NCBI GenBank assembly: GCA_037074615.1 | Contig: CM073545.1 | Location: 18,742,001 to 18,806,000, forward strand | Source: Leucaena leucocephala | Lineage: Eukaryota; Streptophyta; Magnoliopsida; Fabales; Fabaceae | DNA: 64,000 bases | Direction: 5' to 3' | Part shown: positions 45,622 through 57,929 of the stretch, piece after piece | How positions within the stretch are numbered: the stretch's first letter is position 1 | How the letters are laid out: the number at the start of each line of letters is the position of its first letter | Program-made: the position numbers and the translations under genes | Notes under the pieces: model-generated | Databases searched by the model: none | Told to the model about the DNA's origin: nothing | Seen by the model: only the letters and a program-made list of their open reading frames with translations

Positions 45622-48578
45622 ATGGAGAAGGTGATGAATGTACTCAGACCAAAGCCAAATCCACAACAGCTGTTGAGAGATTGGCAGCGCAAGCTTCGCC
45701 AAGAGTGTCGCAACATTGAACGCCAAATCCGAGGTGATGATATCTCAATCTTCTTTGAATCTGGATTGTTGTTCTTGTTGCTGTTATAGTTGATTTATAA
45801 TTATGGGTTCGATCAGATATACAAAGAGAAGAAAAAAACGTACAGAAGGCAATAAAGGAGGCAGCTAAGAGAAATGACATGGGCTCTGCAAAGGTATTTG
45901 GAAACTTACGGTTGTGTTAATTCTGTTTATTTGCAGTTGTTTTACTGTAACTAGTGCCGTGAGGAAGTTTGGGCAATATCACGCAATCAGATTTTTTGGG
46001 GCCTGTGTGTGATCGTGTTTGTGGGGGAGTACCAATGGATTTGGTGCTTTCTGATCTCTGGTTTATCAAGAGTTGTTGTCCAGTTATTTTGTTTATGCCT
46101 TTTTTTTTCCTTCAATTGCATCTAGAATCTAGGACTTCTATTCAAACGGCCAAACCTCGTACCCATAACCAGGTCTAAGCATATATTTAGATATGCTATT
46201 ATACTTAAAGGAAAATTTGGGAAGAAGATACAAACCATGTCCAATTGCAAAAATTGTGTACTTTCGTGTGGTCTTACTCAAAAGATGTATTTAACGTTCT
46301 ATCATAGTATTCACATTTAGCATGAGTGGATGTGGAGGAGATCGTAACAAAGTCTTCCTTCTTGAGCGATATTTTGCTACCAAAACATACAAGTTACCTG
46401 TGAATAAAATTGTTTCGAATTATTTATTGTCTTTGTTGGTTAACTAAGTCCCAAGTGCTTTTTGAGATGTAGCTTGACCACTTGCAAAAGTAAAACAAAC
46501 AGTGAATTCCTCCCGTCCGCCCTAGCTCATCAGGGGAGGGGAACTTGGGTCTGGATTTTAAAATAATATGGAATATGGGCGTTAATTCATTGTATCATTT
46601 TTAGTATCTCCATGCTAGACATAAAAAAGCTTCAGGTAGGATGATGCATGGGATGAGTATTAAAAAATGAAAACAGAAATGGACTGTTATTGGCTGCAGT
46701 TTGGGACCTTCAGATAGGACTTTTGAGCAGATGATTTTCCTCTTTTGAGACTTAAGGTACACTTTTACTAAAGATTCATTATTTTCCTTCCTGTGATGTT
46801 TTTGCAATTTGCAGGCACTTGCAAAGGAACTTGTAAGATCTAGGAAAACGGTGAATCGTCTTTATGAAAATAAAGCGCAATTGAATTCAATATCAATGCA
46901 TCTTGGGGAAAGTGTTGGTAGGTTGTGCTACTTTTCACTAGCTTTAAAACATAGATCAAAACAAATATTCTTTGTCCAATTTCTTACCTCTGCGCATGCT
47001 ATTATCACTTTCTAAACTCAAGGACCAACCTCGGAAAAGTCAATAACGGTCTGGTGCAAGTTTTCTTTTACCTGTAATAGTTTTTTATTCGCTGATTAAA
47101 TGGCTTGTATGACAAAGCTCACGCATACAGGCACTTGTATATGGTGCTTATGAATGCTTTGTCCTGATTTAACAAGTATGCCTTTACCATCCCTCATACT
47201 AGTTTAGTGTACCTGTAACATTTTTCTGTATCTATTATTTAGGACAATGATTTGATGATTTGAATTCAATTAGCTATTATTCTTTTTGCCACGGATTCTC
47301 TTGTTATGAGTCATTAAGACAGATTTGAGTATTTTATTTTCTGGTCGCCTTTGCAGCAATTGCTCGTACTGTGGGACATTTATCCAAGAGTGCTGAGGTT
47401 ATGAAGCTTGTCAACAACCTCATGAAGGCTCCTGAGGTGGCTGTGACAATGCAAGAATTTAGCAAAGAAATGACCAAGGTATGCTTGCAACAGTGGTACT
47501 TGTTTATTTAGAAGAAGGCCGATACCCCGTTTCACACCCAATTCTTGATTGAGTTGTTTTCTTTCTACTCGTATTTCTTTACATTCAGTCAAGTGAGATG
47601 AGTGTTTATTGTGAGAAGTTAGAAGAGTGAATTATGGTGTTTGGAATTTGCATGAGTGTCGAATGATCAGGATTAAATAGCTCCCTTCAGAGTTTGTTAG
47701 TGCAATAGCTGAAATGCCCAGTATGATTGTAACTGGCTGGAGGGCATTAAATTTTTTAAGTATATTGTTGTGAACTGTTTGTGGAAGTTTCCATACTGGG
47801 TAAGTTTTTTTCATGTTACTGGCTGGAGTTTACCTGTACCTGCTTAGTTTTAGGTTCAAGAAGTCAGTTTTGCGGGTTAATAAAATGTTAAGGGCTTCAA
47901 AGAACTTTTTGATCACTTAAAGTTTTGAGGGTTAATACGTTGCTTGACTTTAGAACTTGGGCATCTCAGTTTAACCCCCATCATAGTTTTCCTGAGCTGA
48001 GGTTTAGAATTAATGTACCCTGTAATGAATGAGTTTCATCAACTTAAATTAATTCCCCCTGATATTGTATCATGGATTGGCATTTTCTGTTTGCAAACAC
48101 ATAATGCTTCACTGAAACAGAGAATTTGTTTCATTTTGCGTGTGACAATTTAGGTTTCCTTTTATATTTATTTGATCAGTGTGTAATTTACCTTTTTTTT
48201 TAGGCTGGAGTAATTGAAGAGATAGTAAGTGATGCTGTTGACTCAGCACTAGATTCTGAGGACATAGAAGATGAGATTGAAGAGGAAGTTGATAAAGTCT
48301 TAACTGCAATTGCTGGTGAGACAGCTGCACAGCTTCCAGAAGCTGTCAGGAAGGAAAAGGTGAAGCAACCTGCTCAAAGCGTCCAAGCTACAGAGGTATA
48401 TACAATTCATGAGCCTTGTGTGTTTTTTTTCCTTCTTCTCTAGAAGTCTTGTCTTCCTCGGAGCCAAACTAACCTTGCAATATGTTACCCTTTGCAGAAA
48501 GATGCTATAGCTGAAGGAGTTGATGAGGAGGAGGAAATGGAAGAAATCAGGGCTCGACTTGCTAAAGTTAGGTCATAA
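45622..48578 (+). CDS. VPS24: VPS24 (CHMP3), ESCRT-III subunit
   Basis: Six exons in phase: 45622-45733, 45817-45893, 46815-46917, 47357-47478, 48204-48395, 48498-48578, giving 228 residues, the usual VPS24 length. ESCRT-III polymerises on endosomal membranes to bud vesicles into multivesicular bodies. The Snf7-type core is visible: a basic first helix (KPNPQQLLRDWQRKLRQECR), a helix with IERQIRDIQREEKNVQKAIK and ALAKELVRSRKTVNRLYENK, then AIARTVGHLSKSAEVMKLVN and APEVAVTMQEFSKEMTKAG. An acidic C-terminal half (DSEDIEDEIEEEVDKVL) follows, with a final MIM-type helix EEIRARLAKVRS that would bind the VPS4 MIT domain. The start is the ATG of MEKVMNVLRPKPNPQQ, the conserved VPS24 N-terminus. Confidence 0.95.
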
Positions 48579-48599
48579 ACTTACTCGAATTCTTGCAGC

Positions 48600-49278
48600 C
48601 TCTCTGGTGCATTATAAGGAAGATAATTACAGATTTGTATCCTACTCAATATATTTAGATTGGAAAAGGCAAAACCAAAGTTATGCCTGGAGAAGATTCT
48701 GGGAGCAGCGGTATCTTGTGTAAATAACACTAAGTTCTTGGAAGAGTACCAAAGTTTATATGAACTTGGTATATCCTTGGTTGAGATGTTTTGTAAATTG
48801 TTTTGCGATTGGGCATTAAACTAAGTTTGATAATTAAATTTTCACTAACTAACTTGTGGAACGCTCAAATTCCATTGACCCGCTTTTATTTTTGGCACCG
48901 CCGACGGTTAACTTTTTCCATGATTCGCGAATGATGATCAAGATTAATTTTTATATAAAGAATCAAGCTTCCATGCAACGTGGAATGGCTTAACTGTATC
49001 ACTTTCATATTATAATATTAAGAAAGTTGTATAGGGATTGCTGGAGAAACGATGTCACATGCTGAATAATTGACTGCAGCATGTGAAATCTCCTTCCCAG
49101 CTTTTTCTGATCCATATAACTAGGATGAATAGACTTTGAGGCCGCCCCAAATCAATAATCAAGACTATTTTATCTTAATTCTTTATTATTATGATTAATG
49201 GAGTGAGGCACCTCAAATCTGAAAGATCCCTTCATGCAAAAGTTATGCCGATTTGGTAAAGCATGAAATTGGTACACT
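48600..49278. other. 3' flank of VPS24
   Basis: The 3' UTR of VPS24 extends into this stretch; the frame at 48520-48723 overlaps the last VPS24 exon in another phase and is not a gene. Nothing else was recognised. Confidence 0.4.
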
Positions 49279-49299
49279 TAAGTGTGACCATATTCCTAG

Positions 49300-49745
49300 A
49301 TGGAGCTTATACTGCAGGCCAAAATAATGCAGGATGTGGGGGAGTTATAAGAGACTAATCGGCAAGATGGGTTGCTGGATTTATAAGTAAATTAGACTTT
49401 TGTTTTGTACTGGAAGCTGAGTTGTGGGCGGTATATAAAAGACTTAATTTGGCTTGGGTTATGGGATTCAAGAAAATTATTCTCAAATCTGATTTCAAGA
49501 ATGTGGTGGATATGCTATATCATGGGAGAGTGGATAGATGCAGTTTGTTAGTAGTATAAACACAGAGTCTACTTCAACGATCTTGGGAACTGAAGCTTCA
49601 ATATGTCCCAAGAAATCAGAACAAGGTAGCAGATGCTCTAGCTAAAGAAGGTCTGACTACTTCATCAACATTATATTTGTGCCCTCCACATTTGGAGTCA
49701 TTAGTTCTAACTGATAGTTTGGGATCTAATCCCCTTATGATGTAA
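49300..49745 (+). pseudogene. LINE RNase H-like domain, two in-frame stops
   Basis: The reading frame follows the RVT_3/RNase H fold order. A TAA replaces an expected codon between GVIRD and SARWVAGF, and a second TAA follows the CSLLVV segment. Only the 3' end of ORF2 was copied; the reverse transcriptase and endonuclease are absent. Confidence 0.8.
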
Positions 49746-49790
49746 ATTTTTTGATATAGGGCTTTAGCCCTCTCTTGTACAAAAAAAAAA
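49300..49790 (+). mobile_element. 5'-truncated LINE with RNase H-like domain remnant
   Basis: A 20-base duplication AAGTGTGACCATATTCCTAG (49280-49299) recurs once changed (A to G) at 49790-49809, directly after a poly-A tail. The body encodes the C-terminal plant LINE RNase H-like domain: NAGCGGVIRD, WVAGFISKLDFC, EAELWAVYKRLNLAW, ILKSDFKNVVDML, LKLQYVPRNQNKVADALAKE. Two in-frame stops (after GGVIRD and after the SLLVV segment) make it dead. Confidence 0.9.
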
Positions 49791-49809
49791 AGTGTGACCA
49801 TGTTCCTAG

Positions 49810-51730
49810 CTGAGTTGTAAATAGGAGCTGATCTATTAATAACTATTGTTGATCAAATTGCGTAATTCAAGATCCATTCATTGAAGATATCAATGAAACA
49901 GAAAATCATCAATAGATCAAGTTGTGAAAGCTTTCATCATCCACTGTTCATTTCTACTTGCCATTTTTTCCATCACTTGCTCCAGTTCATGACCCGATCC
50001 TTTTAAGGGAGAAACTTAATGTGATCAAATGATGAAACTTGTCTAAATTTGCATTAATACCTTAATGGTTTATGACACCAAGAGTACATATGGGAGGTGA
50101 CATGGCTATCTCCCCCTTCTTCTCTCTCTCTCTCTCACGGAAGAAAAAAGTCACAGATCTCAAATGCTATGAGCAAGTGATTTAGCAGATCAGAAAATCA
50201 TGAAGTAGTGGTTTCTGTGGCGAAGAATCAACCGAAAGAGAAGCAGTTATCTGAAAATACGCATAAAGCAACAAAACTTGACGTAAGTTTGGTTAAAACT
50301 TTTCGTTTTGCATTTCTTTTGTCCTCAGTAAACTACAATGCGTGAGTCTGAAACCACTACCCATAAAATACACCTTATCTTTTGCATCCCAGTATTGCAT
50401 AGGTTAGGGTAAAAAAAAGAACTCTTCCACACAACCTTTACTAAAAAAGATCAAGAATCATAACTAATTTTTCAAAAGAAAAATAATGACCCTAAAAACA
50501 AAATCAAACCGAGTTCGATGATGTCAAACGTCGTCAATAATCCCATAGGAAGCAACACCATTTTATCTTGATAAGATACGATCCCCAAAATAGAGTGTAC
50601 CAGGTACCAATGCCTTAATTTGTGTCACATATTGTTGCACAATGACCAACACGGCTACGTCTCAAGGTATATGCTGAAGATAGAGGTTATCTTCTACGTC
50701 ACTCATAATCATAACGACTAGAATACTAATCTGTCAGTACTTAGTACTTGATCAGGCTTAATCATTGTTATTATGAAACCAAAAAATGAGCTTGGTAAGG
50801 ACTGTGTATGTGGACCACATACTAAAATAGGTTCATTTCCTATTTGGTCAAATTTTGCGTGTGCATGTGTTCAAGGCACTTGGATGGTATTTTACACGCA
50901 ACACGTGGTTTAGGTTCACAGTTACAGGCACAAGAGAAATGGTCTTAGCTTGCCAAAATGTTAAAAGCATAATTACATTTAGGATGCTGATCTATCATAC
51001 AAATAGAATGACTTATTTTAGTAATTAAGAAGGAATCAGACAGCACAACCTTTGATTATTTATTTTGTCGATTATTATTCACCACCCCACATCGTTTCAT
51101 CCTTGGAAGACATGTTATGCTTAGTAATATGATTCTTTGAAGGCCATCCTTACAAGTCATGCTAGCTAGTTCCTCTATCTCACCTCTTGAGTACAGAATT
51201 CGCCCACATGATTTAATTCCGATTATTTATGACTCAAATTAAAATAAAAAATATCCTCGCTTCTTATTTATGTCTTTTTCTAGGTATTTTTAATTGTCTT
51301 TGGTTATATAATATTATTTATTTCCCTCCTTCCTCTCTGATTGGGCAATATCATAGTCCCATAACATCATCAGAGATCAGAAAATGACCGGTGTTGTTGA
51401 ATTTGTTCTCACTTCAAGTCAATACAATATTAGAAATAAAAGAAAAATAATTGCATATAAGGCAGATTAAAAATGACAGTTGATTAAGAAATAATATTTC
51501 TGAGTTGCCGGGGAATATTTCTTTTTTTCTTTTGGTGGAACTGCCGGGGGATTTTTATTTACCGAAACCAGATTCTGAAAAAGAACAAAAACTTGCAGAA
51601 AAGAAGAAAAGAGAGGTTTTTTTTAGCAGAAAGAAAATCAAATTAATTAATAATTAAAGGAGAAAAGTGAAGGAGACCGTTAACCCTCTGATACTCAACC
51701 TTTTCGTCTATGTCTTTACGGTCTTTGACG
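49810..51730. other. intergenic, no gene seen
   Basis: AT-rich spacer; a CT microsatellite lies at about 50120-50138. The last few hundred bases form the SCPL promoter region. Confidence 0.4.
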
Positions 51731-51736
51731 CCAAGC

Positions 51737-51746
51737 ACTATAAATT
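51737..51746 (+). promoter_or_regulatory. TATA box of the serine carboxypeptidase gene
   Basis: CACTATAAATTCC lies about 48 bases upstream of the ATG at 51786. It would give a very short 5' UTR of roughly 15-20 bases. Confidence 0.55.
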
Positions 51747-51785
51747 CCACAGCCATTCCCTCACACTTCTCACAAACAACCAACA

Positions 51786-54700
51786 ATGGAAGCATCATCG
51801 TCTTTAGCCTCTCTGTCTTCTCTTCTGTTTCTTCTTTTCATTATTTCACCTTTCTGCTCTGCAACTTCTCCCTCCGCCACTAGCAATGACCTCCGTTTAT
51901 CTTCCACGGCCTACCTCCCAAAGCTACAAGCAGAAAAACTCATAAGAGCTCTTAACTTGTTCCCAAAAGAATCAGTCAACACACGATCTAGCGATCCTTT
52001 TTTTTCCTCTGGAAAGATTGTGGAGAAGAAGTTCACATTTCCTAATCTTGAAGCTGTTTCCAGTGGGCCTTCTGTGGAAGAGCTCGGTCACCATGCAGGG
52101 TATTATCGTCTTCCTCATTCCAAAGCTGCCAGGTCCGTAACTTTACTCTGATTTTATTATTCTGTCTTCATGTTAAAAAATTTTGGTTTGCCATTTCCTC
52201 TGTTTTGTTCTCCCCAGTTCAGAATTATTTGTTCAAGTTAGATAGACGGTTCTCCAATTATTTTCTGTTATTTTAAGCGACTATTTAGATTCAAATTGAT
52301 GAATAAAGTGGTACGACATGCTAGTTTGGTGGGAAAAGTTGAAAGAGCCAGCGTGAAGACAAACAATACCCTGTTCAATAGTATGCATACAAAACCAAAA
52401 CCATTATCAAAATGTTCATTAATATTCAAAAAGAAAGGAAAATACTTGGTCTTAATAATAATTAACTCGAAAAAGACTCTAGCAACCCCACTATTCTTCT
52501 TTACAGGCAGATGTTCTTGGAATCTTGGAAAACTCAGGAATTGACTTTTACTTCTAGTACCATTTGCGTGTTATGATTCACAACTTGCTTTCACAAGGCC
52601 ATGTGATTTACATTTTATAGCCAATACTCTTACCCGCGTAATAGGCCCAAGAAAGTTACTTGTTCTTTATGCGTACATAACATATGGGGCGGAACTAACG
52701 GGGGTTGGTCCGAGTGGTAAGCGGTTCGGTATCGCTTAAGCGAGGTCTCGAGTTTGAGTCTTGGCGTACGCAGAAAATCCCCGTTGGGAGACTCACCCAC
52801 CATAGCTAGGTGCGCGACGCGGGTCGGATCTGGATGTAGTCGGGGCAAAGCTCCGGTGAACCGGGTGGGCAACAAAAAAAAAACATATGGGGCGGAACAA
52901 AGTCGTAAAACTGGTCCTTTTCTCCATTAGTGTTGGCAAATACTTTGGTCCAGGATTGAATTGAAGGCTTGAAGGGACTCATTAATGTATTCTTCTGTGT
53001 GTGTGTGTGTTTGTTCGCAGGATGTTCTACTTATTCTTCGAATCTCGAAACAGTAAAGATGATCCTGTGGTCATATGGTTGACTGGAGGACCAGGATGTA
53101 GCAGTGAACTAGCCATGTTTTACGAGAATGGCCCATTTCAGATCATAAACAACTTATCTCTTTCATGGAATGAATATGGCTGGGATAAGGTGCCCCATCA
53201 TTTCTTCTTGTCTTTTTTTCTGGGACATTATTACCCACTCTTTATAACCACCTCCGACCATTGCTCTCTGTTTTGTTTTTGTCATGCTCGTGATTCCTTT
53301 TTATAAAGGCATGTGACGTCTCAAAAAAAATTAGTTGGTTACTATGTTCCCACCTGTTCACATTTCACCATGGGAATCTCTTGGCATAGAGAATCAAACC
53401 TTTTCTATTATTTATTGATTTATTGATTTTGGGTCAAAAGAGAATCGAAGTTGTTGAACCAACTTGAATTTTCTCAATTCGTAGGCCTCAAATCTTCTGT
53501 ATGTGGACCAACCCGTTGGGACAGGTTTTAGCTATACTTCTGATGAAACTGACATTCGTCACGACGAACATGGAGTTAGCAATGACTTGTACGACTTTTT
53601 GCAGGTAATATATAGCTTCTCCCTTTTCTTAGGATCAGAACGTAAAGCAAGAGATTCCTTTCTTCTTCTCCTTCCTTTTCTCGTGTTAGCGAAGAAATTA
53701 CCTAATACTACTAACTTGACTCAAACTAAAAGGTAATTTTAGTCTAAAACATAAGTCATGTATGCGGAATACTATAAACCAAAATACTATGATAAAGAAA
53801 TGAAAAGAGTTTATGCTGTCCTGCAATTAATAATATTCAAAATGCTTAACGATCTTGGCAGGAATTTTTCAAGGAGCATCCTCAATTTGCTAAGAATGAC
53901 TTCTATATCACTGGGGAATCATATGCTGGGCATTACATTCCAGCTCTTGCTTCCAGAGTTCACCAAGGAAACAAAGAGAAACAGGGAATCCACATAAACC
54001 TTAAGGTCTTGCCCTGTTTCTCGGACCTTAAAGCATCAGTCTTTAAAAGTTGATTATTGCTTTAGCTTCCATGTATTGATTTATCTAATCCTATGTGATG
54101 TTTTAAACAGGGATTTGCCATTGGAAATGGGCTAACCAATCCAGAAATGCAATACCCTGCTTATACAGACTACGCTTTAGACAGAGGTTTGATTAATAAG
54201 GCTGATTATGACAATATCAGCAAGTTGCTCCCTCCATGTGTTCATGCAATCAGAACTTGCGGTACCTAGCTACATCCTTGCTCATTCACTAAAATATCTT
54301 CCAGTGAAAAAAAAAATTTAAAGAAATGGGATAAATTATTTATGTTAATTGACATTAATTACTCTTGATTGGTGTTTGATTTCCAGGCGCTGAAGGTGGC
54401 GATGCCTGTGTATCCTCTTATATTGTTTGCAACAACATATTTAATGGGATATTGTCCATCTCAGGCGCGATCAATGTAAGAAACTATGGAAGAACACTTC
54501 TTTTTATTCACTTATTTCAAATGTAACCGAATTTTAATGCATGCTGATATGCAAACTTCAGTACTATGACATTAAGAAGAAGTGTGAGGGAGATCTATGC
54601 TATGACTTCTCAAACATGGAGACATTCTTGAACAAGAAGGAAGTGAGAAGTGCTTTAGGAGTTGGAGACTTGGATTTCGTGTCATGCAGTAGCACAGTGT

Positions 54701-55312
54701 ATGATGCTATGTTGAAGGATTGGATGAGGAATCTGGAAGTGGGTATTCCTTCTCTACTTGAGGATGGAATCAAGGTGCTTGTGTACGCTGGAGAAGATGA
54801 TCTTATCTGTAATTGGCTTGGTAAGGCCATTGGATTCATTTTCGACCTATATTCCTTAACTGTCAACTACCAGATTGTATCATCAGTTAACTTCCCTAAT
54901 GTGCTTCTGAATGAACAGGGAATTCAAGGTGGGTTCATGCCATGGCATGGTCAGGTCAAAAACAATTCGGGTCGTCGCCTGCAATTCGATTCACAGTTGA
55001 TGGAACTGAGAAAGGATTGCTCAAAGGCCACGGTCCTCTCACGTTCCTTAAGGTTCGTTTAGATTCTATAATAGAAATATAGCATGGGAATAACTCTCAA
55101 AATACTAGATTGTTGACTCTGCAAAAAAATTCCTTGCACTAATGATCAATTTTCCACTTTTTTTTATCAATTTCTTTGGTACCGTGAAACAGGTACATGA
55201 GGCAGGGCATATGGTCCCAATGGATCAACCAAAAGCTGCACTTCAGATGCTGAGAAGCTGGATGCAAGGAAAACTGATTTCGACAGCAGGAGATCATGCC
55301 TCTCCAAAGTGA
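51786..55312 (+). CDS. SCPL: serine carboxypeptidase-like protein, SCPL48/49 type
   Basis: Nine exons in phase: 51786-52132, 53021-53189, 53485-53604, 53862-54005, 54111-54261, 54387-54475, 54562-54820, 54919-55052, 55193-55312, giving 510 residues. It is an S10 peptidase removing C-terminal residues in vacuole or wall. An N-terminal signal peptide is clear (LSSLLFLLFIISPFCSA), followed by a propeptide. Substrate-binding and catalytic regions: VIWLTGGPGCSSELAMFYENGP, LLYVDQPVGTGFSYTS, ITGESYAGHYIPAL (nucleophile Ser), GFAIGNGLTNPEMQYPAY, VLVYAGEDDLICNWLG (catalytic Asp) and VHEAGHMVPMDQP (catalytic His). The CEGDLCYDFSNMETFLNKK and VRSALGVGDLDFVSCSSTVY text is typical of the carboxypeptidase III clade (SCPL47-49), not the acyltransferase clade. 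Intron 1 hosts a SINE. All catalytic residues are present. Confidence 0.94.
52696..52881 (+). mobile_element. tRNA-derived SINE, family A, copy 5 (in SCPL intron 1)
   Basis: This is the best-preserved copy. A perfect 17-base duplication AACATATGGGGCGGAAC flanks it (52679-52695 and 52882-52898). The head GGGGTTGGTCCGAGTGGTAA and the segment GGTCTCGAGTTTGAGTC look like Pol III A and B boxes, and it ends in CCGGGTGGGCAAC plus an A-tail. It lies in sense orientation within the intron. Confidence 0.93.
52995..53012. repeat. GT microsatellite near the intron 1 acceptor of SCPL
   Basis: A TG/GT run of about 17 bases ending roughly 10 bases before the CAG acceptor at 53020; it takes the place of part of the polypyrimidine tract. 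Confidence 0.8.
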
Positions 55313-55736
55313 TGGCTTCAAGCCCCAAAACTAAACTCTAAAACTAAAACCACACTCCTCCTGAAATTGTTGGCTTCTTCATGTGTACATGGCTGCGTGT
55401 ATGATATTTGAAGAGTGGAATAAGATTCATTTTTTTTTTTCTAATTTCTGATATAGTTCACTGTTCTTTATGCTTATATCATCTCTAAGATAGCGAACTG
55501 TGTATTGAATGTTATACTGTAAATCTTTCACTGCGCACTTTTACATGCCACTATATTTTCTTCAAAACAAATATACTCTCAAAAATTTGACATGTCGCTA
55601 TTATGTTTTAACTTGAGAGGCTTTTTGGAGCATCAAGTAACGATAACTCAGGAACAACACAGAAAAAAATATATCGGGAAGCTAGAATAGATAGGAGTAA
55701 GTGGATCCCTAAGACAATAGAGAAACCAAAAAGGCA

Positions 55737-56566
55737 TTATGAAACTTGTAGACGTCGGTGGTATTCTCTCAAGGCTTCAATTGTTGGCCTAAATCCAGTC
55801 CTCAAAGGAATAGCCGATACAACTCGTAAATGTCGTGCATTACCATTTTTTGGTTTTGTTAGAGTCATTCTGAGCATCTCTCCCTCTAGAATTTCATTAA
55901 CCATCGGGCCTGCAGTAATAAATACAAGTGATTCCGACAAGGTAGATAACGCTGAAGGACAAAACTTAGGTACAAAGTTTTGGTGTTAGAGGAAACCTAA
56001 AAGGCAAGTGCATGACAAGAAATAGGTTCTTGGAGAACTGCTGTCTCCTATCTATATCAAGCAGTAGAAACAAGCATAAAAATGTAGGCAAATTTACCAG
56101 ACAACGGGTGAAGCTTGGCAAAGTCAAAAAATTCATCGGCAGAGCATCCAAACAGAACCCTCGCAACTCTATCGAAGCAAATGACCGTAATCACCTTGGT
56201 GTCAGTTGCAATCGACATCTGCAAAACACAGACAAAAACCCACAACGTCAAATCAGATAAACGCGACACCCCATCTTTCAGATGAACCAGAAAAGAAATT
56301 TCGAAACAAGAACTTTACAGCGATACTTTTTTTTTCAGTCTAGAAAATTAACGAACCATGATTCGAAATAGTCGTTTGAAAGAGGAGGAGGAGGGGCGAT
56401 TGAGGGATTTGGAGTCGCAGAATTTGCAGACAGAGGAAAGGTTATCAGTAGAAGAGGAGGATTCAAGTTGAGTCCTTTCACAAACATGGCAGGCTCTGTA
56501 AGTAAGATTGGTGTGGTCTATGGCTAAAATTGTACACATTATCGTTGTTGATTTCTGATCTTCCAT
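55737..56566 (-). CDS. small zinc-ribbon/OB-fold protein, RPA1 C-terminal-like
   Basis: Three exons in phase: 56357-56566, 56098-56218, 55737-55909, giving 167 residues. The N-terminal half has a Cys2...Cys2 ribbon (YRACHVCERT ... VCKFCDS), preceded by MCTILAIDHTNLT and followed by FKRLFRIM. The second half has OB-like strands: DTKVITVICFDRVARVLFGC, ADEFFDFAKLHP and MVNEILEGEMLRMTLTKPK. This arrangement resembles the C-terminal zinc-ribbon OB domain of replication protein A large subunit (Rep_fac-A_C), which binds single-stranded DNA. I know plant single-domain proteins of this sort only as uncharacterised OB-fold proteins, so the role is inferred. The start is the first ATG of the exon. Confidence 0.72.
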
Positions 56567-56569
56567 TGC

Positions 56570-57590
56570 ATTTGTTTTCAGTTTTCAGGGAGTTGCATAT
56601 GCCTCCGCCTTTCTGGACAATCAAAACCCAAAAGTTCCCTCCTTTTGCGTTTGGTCTGACGAAACGACCTTTCCTTCCTTCGCGCGTCCGCTTTGCGACA
56701 GCAAGTAACGATCTCATCCGTTAGCAAGATCGACGGACCAAACCGCACACAAAACCAAACGATGCCGTTTGATTAACACAAATTGTCCCTCCATTTGACG
56801 TTAATTTTATTTATAATTTATTTATGGTAGAATATATTTTTTTTATTGCGAGTATGAGAATACCTTTTCGTTCCCCACAATTTATTGAATAAAAATATTA
56901 TCCTCCCTTGACAGGCAAACTTAATGAAAACGTTGCATGCTTTGAAGTTGGATACTGTGCTCAGGTCTCCGCACAGAATTTACTGTACTTCAAAGTTTTA
57001 ACTTCTTGTGCTTTTAGTGTAGTCCGTATCTCAAGCTAACCCTTTGTCATAAGAATTTAATTGGTCTAAATTAATCTAGATTTGAGTATGTCATCAACTA
57101 TTAAGGTGTTATTGACTCAACAGAGAAGAGGGGATGAGAAAAATTTTAATAAAAAAGAAGAGAAAGAAAAAAAAAAGAATTTTATTATTATTTTATTTAG
57201 TTTAACATTAAAAAAAAGTAAATGAGAAATTTTTATACTACCTTATTTAATTTAAGAAAAGAAAAAAAAATATTTTTATATAGATAAATTTATCTATATA
57301 TTATTTTAATAAAATATAATTTAAAAATAATATTAAGATATTAAAAAAAATTATAAATATATTAATATTATAAAATATAAATATTATCTCTTCTCTTTAA
57401 ATTTCTCTAATTTTATTGGGGGGTAAAGTTAAAAAAAAAAATCCTCCTACAAAATTTACATATCCAATAATCCAAACAAGGGAGGCCCTCCCTTCCTCTC
57501 TCCGTCCGCTCAAATCCCCTATGACAAATCATGCCTTAAAGTTGATATCCATAGCCTCTGAAGTAGCCACATCTGGAAAGATCCGAAGTT
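56570..57590. other. AT-rich spacer with a possible MITE
   Basis: The stretch 57105-57475 starts GGTGTTATTGACTCAACAG with a GAAAAGAGAAG-rich part and ends ATCCAATAATCCAAACAAGG; it could be another degraded MITE. No gene. Confidence 0.35.
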
Positions 57591-57594
57591 AAGC

Positions 57595-57920
57595 TAAAAA
57601 ATCAATCAACTAGATATGAGAGAAAATAATTATTATTTTTATGATTAATAAATTATATCATTTTATTAAAAATATAAAAAAAAAAATAGGGAAAAAAATA
57701 ATAAAAAAAATAAAAAAAAATAATTAGATAGTTTATAAATTTTTTTATTTTTTTCATAAGCTAATCTCAATAGTTTATTTAAAATTTTAATTTTAAATCA
57801 TAATTTAGTCTAAAAAAAAATTTAAAAAAATATAACTGTTTTTTTAAAAAAAAATTAAACTAAAATTTAGACTAATTTATTTTTTAAATTTTAGTTTAAA
57901 AAATTTGTAAATAGCCCAAT
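57595..57920. repeat. degraded MITE remnant, GTTTGG/purine-core family
   Basis: AATAATTAGATAGTTTATAAATTTTTTTA, CATAAGCTAATCTCAATAGTTTATTTAAAATTTTAA and the AT-rich inverted tail follow the order of copy 2 (12057-12560), but the purine core and termini are mostly lost. Confidence 0.4.
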
Positions 57921-57929
57921 ATCTGTTTA

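Noticed and set aside
49616..49801. Minus-strand frame over the LINE
   Set aside because: It is the antisense shadow of the RNase H remnant and poly-A tail.
52705..52765. tRNA gene candidate
   Set aside because: The A- and B-box-like segments belong to a SINE with a target-site duplication and A-tail; the acceptor and anticodon stems do not fold as a tRNA by eye.
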